Shown one piece after another: positions 6,479 to 8,063 of a DNA stretch of 8,063 bases. The stretch is from an uncultured Collinsella sp. GTDB lineage: Bacteria; Actinomycetota; Coriobacteriia; Coriobacteriales; Coriobacteriaceae. Both the position numbers and the translations under genes were made by a program. Within the stretch, counting starts at the first letter, position 1; each line of letters begins with the position of its first letter. The stretch is from positions 1 to 8,063 of the forward strand of contig CABUXL010000073.1 of assembly GCA_902495525.1 (NCBI GenBank). Direction: 5' to 3'. The notes below the pieces were generated by a model. It was not told the DNA's origin and did not search any database. It saw nothing but the letters and a program-made list of their open reading frames with translations.

Positions 6479-6512
6479 GATACCGTTGAACCCGCGTATC
6501 GATACCGTTCAG
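6479..6512 (+). promoter_or_regulatory. Direct repeat resembling a LytTR response-regulator site
   Basis: Two copies of GATACCGTT (6479-6487 and 6501-6509) have a 22-bp period. Read as 9-mers, ACCGTTGAA (6482-6490) and ACCGTTCAG (6504-6512) are separated by 13 bp. Known LytTR-family sites (AgrA, ComE, LytR) are pairs of 9-bp direct repeats of the form [TA][AC][CA]GTTN[AG][TG] spaced 12-13 bp. The second copy fits completely, the first at 8 of 9 positions. It lies 88 bp before the fusion transporter start. No LytTR gene is in the window. The 10-bp palindrome GTATCGATAC (6496-6505) overlaps it. Confidence 0.55.
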
Positions 6513-6559
6513 CCATTCGCCTCGCCCCCGTCGCACGTATCTTCATCAGGTCTGTTACT

Positions 6560-6565
6560 TTTAAT
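6560..6565 (+). promoter_or_regulatory. Candidate -10 element of the fusion transporter gene
   Basis: TTTAAT matches TATAAT at 5 of 6 positions and lies 34 bp before the ATG at 6600. The -35 position 17 bp upstream (GTATCT, 6537-6542) is poor, as expected for an activator-dependent promoter below the direct repeat. Confidence 0.4.
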
Positions 6566-6587
6566 CTAACGATTCTTTGAGGAATGC

Positions 6588-6592
6588 AGGTG
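6588..6592 (+). promoter_or_regulatory. Ribosome binding site AGGTG for the fusion transporter
   Basis: AGGTG lies 7 nt before the ATG at 6600, and an in-frame TGA (6597-6599) directly precedes that ATG, so 6600 is the first possible ATG of this frame. A GAGG at 6579-6582 is too far away for this start. Confidence 0.5.
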
Positions 6593-6599
6593 CTTCTGA

Positions 6600-8063
6600 A
6601 TGTACTGTCGACTTCTTCTCAAACTAATCCTAAGAGACAAGGCCGTATGGATTTCCACGCTCGTTCTCGCTGCAGCCTTTTCCGTCCCCATTGCGTTCAA
6701 TTCACCCATCTACGGCCCCTTCTTTATGAAGCAGGGCATGCAGGGCTTTGTCGACGCATTCAATACGCGCGCGCCCCAGGCCAGCGGCACAGACCTATCG
6801 CCAGAGCAGCAAGATGACGCTGAGCTTGCAAGATACGCGAACGCCGCCCTCGCCGCTCAAACCGACGCCGCCTTTCTCGACTCTGCCGAGAGCTACTACG
6901 CGCTCATGGACGAGGGCTTCCAATCCGGGTCCATCGTGGGGGACCAGGAGACCAATGACGCGGCGCTCGCATATTGCCGCGCTCTGAGCAGTTCCGGCAT
7001 CACGCACATTCCAGCCTCCGCAAGCGACCTGCCGTTCCTTTCCTTCCTGCCTTACGCCATTGCCACGGCGCCGTCTTTCCTTCCCTTCATCCCCTTCCTT
7101 CTCTCGTCGATACTCCTGCTCGGGGCCACAAGGCCTGCGACCTTGGCGGCAAAGGCGCCCGTGCCCAAATTCCGGCGCCTTATCCAAACCGTGTTTTCGA
7201 TAATTGGCGCGGGGACCGCGATGCTCCTCGCCGGCCTTGCGCCCGGGAGTATTTACGCCTTGGCCCTAAACGGCTTCGGGCAGATCGGGTACCCGATCGC
7301 CTTCTTCCATGACGGCGCGCTCACTACCACGACCGCGGGAAACGTCTTCACGACCATACTTCTCGCGCTGCTCGCGGGTGGAACCTTGATATCCGTTTGT
7401 TCCGTCGTCCTATCGACCGCAACGAGGCGCGTCTTCGCGGGCCCCCTTACCTCCGCGTTGCTTGTCGCGGCCCCGGCATTCCCGTTATTGTCCGATTCGG
7501 CACTAGGGCATAATGCCGTGCTCGGGCTCCTGCCGCTGGCCGTGTTCTCGCCTATCGAGGCAACGGGTTACGTAGGATGCTTCCCGACAGAATTCATTGG
7601 CTCCGGTTCGGGCGGCGCATCGATGCTTGCCGTGGCCCTGGTATACGTCGCGGTCCTTTTCGCGGTCGGCGCCGTTGCGACACGTTCCCCCAAACAGCCT
7701 GGACCCGCGAAAAAGCACCATGGGCTCGAGCTTCTGGACGCGAGCGTGGGATACGGAAGCACGACGATACTTTCAATCGGGTCGCTTTTCCTGAGCCCGG
7801 GAACGGCGGCGGGCCTCGTTGCTCCCAACGGCTCGGGGAAAACCACCCTTCTTGAAGCGCTGTCGGGCCAATTTCCCACCCGCATCCGCTCGGGAAGCCT
7901 GGCGGCAGACGGAATCAGCCAACGTCGATCAGCCGAGTTTGCAGAACTCGTCTACCTGAGCTCTTCGGGCAGCGCGGATCTCTATCCCACGCTATCGGCC
8001 CTCGAGCACCTTGCTTTCGTTAGGGAGGCGTGGAAATCGGCCGCCGACATCGACTCGCTCTGC
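6600..8063 (+). CDS. ABC permease-ATPase fusion protein, 3' end cut by the window edge
   Basis: An uninterrupted frame of 488 codons runs off the window. Residues 1-365 are a membrane domain: helix at about 15-33, a loop to about 145 rich in Ala, Asp and Gln, then helices near 147-175, 195-220, 246-271, 283-297 and 340-358. It is related to both halves of the upstream permease through LNGFGQIGYPI (223-233). After a short basic linker (TRSPKQPGPAKKHH) an ATP-binding domain starts at about 375: A-loop VGYG, Walker A APNGSGKTT (408-416), and a region where the Q-loop should be that reads YLSSSG (452-457), without glutamine. The signature, Walker B and H-loop lie beyond 8063. The TMD-NBD order in one chain, common in ABC-B-type exporters, is unusual for ABC-2-type permeases. 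The complete protein may end after the ATPase or carry more domains. It probably dimerises, or works with the neighbouring transporter. Start ATG 6600 is supported by AGGTG. Confidence 0.85.
   Translation, partial: MYCRLLLKLILRDKAVWISTLVLAAAFSVPIAFNSPIYGPFFMKQGMQGFVDAFNTRAPQASGTDLSPEQQDDAELARYANAALAAQTDAAFLDSAESYYALMDEGFQSGSIVGDQETNDAALAYCRALSSSGITHIPASASDLPFLSFLPYAIATAPSFLPFIPFLLSSILLLGATRPATLAAKAPVPKFRRLIQTVFSIIGAGTAMLLAGLAPGSIYALALNGFGQIGYPIAFFHDGALTTTTAGNVFTTILLALLAGGTLISVCSVVLSTATRRVFAGPLTSALLVAAPAFPLLSDSALGHNAVLGLLPLAVFSPIEATGYVGCFPTEFIGSGSGGASMLAVALVYVAVLFAVGAVATRSPKQPGPAKKHHGLELLDASVGYGSTTILSIGSLFLSPGTAAGLVAPNGSGKTTLLEALSGQFPTRIRSGSLAADGISQRRSAEFAELVYLSSSGSADLYPTLSALEHLAFVREAWKSAADIDSLC

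Noticed and set aside
6584..6817. A 77-codon frame starting 16 bp before the fusion transporter
   Set aside because: It overlaps the fusion gene in another frame and has no protein-like features, although GAGG stands just before its ATG. A translated leader cannot be fully excluded.
1..8063. tRNA, rRNA and CRISPR arrays
   Set aside because: No cloverleaf with a T-arm, no rRNA signature and no regularly spaced repeats were seen on reading. In particular no tRNA lies near the integrase end as an attachment site.

Overview
The window is high-GC bacterial DNA. The protein sequences look like a Coriobacteriia-type actinobacterium (Collinsella or a close relative). That assignment comes from general sequence character, not from a database match.

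Left part, minus strand, about 1-1446: ordinary chromosomal genes. An ACT-domain protein (1159-1446) is followed by a citrate synthase (1081 down to 1, cut by the window edge). A likely promoter lies at about 1509. The roughly 400 bp upstream (1447-1842) has no convincing gene, but holds a cluster of strong GC-rich hairpins and short repeats.

Middle part, minus strand, 1843-3342: an accessory cassette. It has a DUF2975-type membrane protein (2830-3342), a small XRE/Cro-type regulator (2569-2820) and the catalytic half of a tyrosine recombinase (1843-2568) that has lost its N-terminal half. The regulator and the recombinase remnant share one reading frame, separated only by a TAG codon. A palindrome sits over the predicted -10 of the DUF2975-XRE operon, which suggests autoregulation.

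Right part, plus strand, 3478-8063: an ABC exporter locus. It contains a large permease made of two homologous halves (3478-5700), a stand-alone ATPase overlapping or abutting it (5706-6446), and a second, differently built transporter gene (6600 to beyond 8063) in which one permease domain is fused to an ATPase domain. This last gene has an open 3' end and is easy to miss. All three permease domains share a recognisable motif ending in Tyr-Pro-(Ile/Val), and both ATPase domains lack the usual Q-loop glutamine. The 153 bp gap before the fusion gene holds a 9-bp direct-repeat pair, spaced 13 bp apart, that fits the binding site of LytTR-type response regulators.

Taken together, a decayed integrase, a self-regulated membrane-protein/XRE pair and a two-part ABC-2-type exporter look like a horizontally acquired or exchanged export/immunity module beside core metabolism. 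The substrate cannot be read from the sequence.
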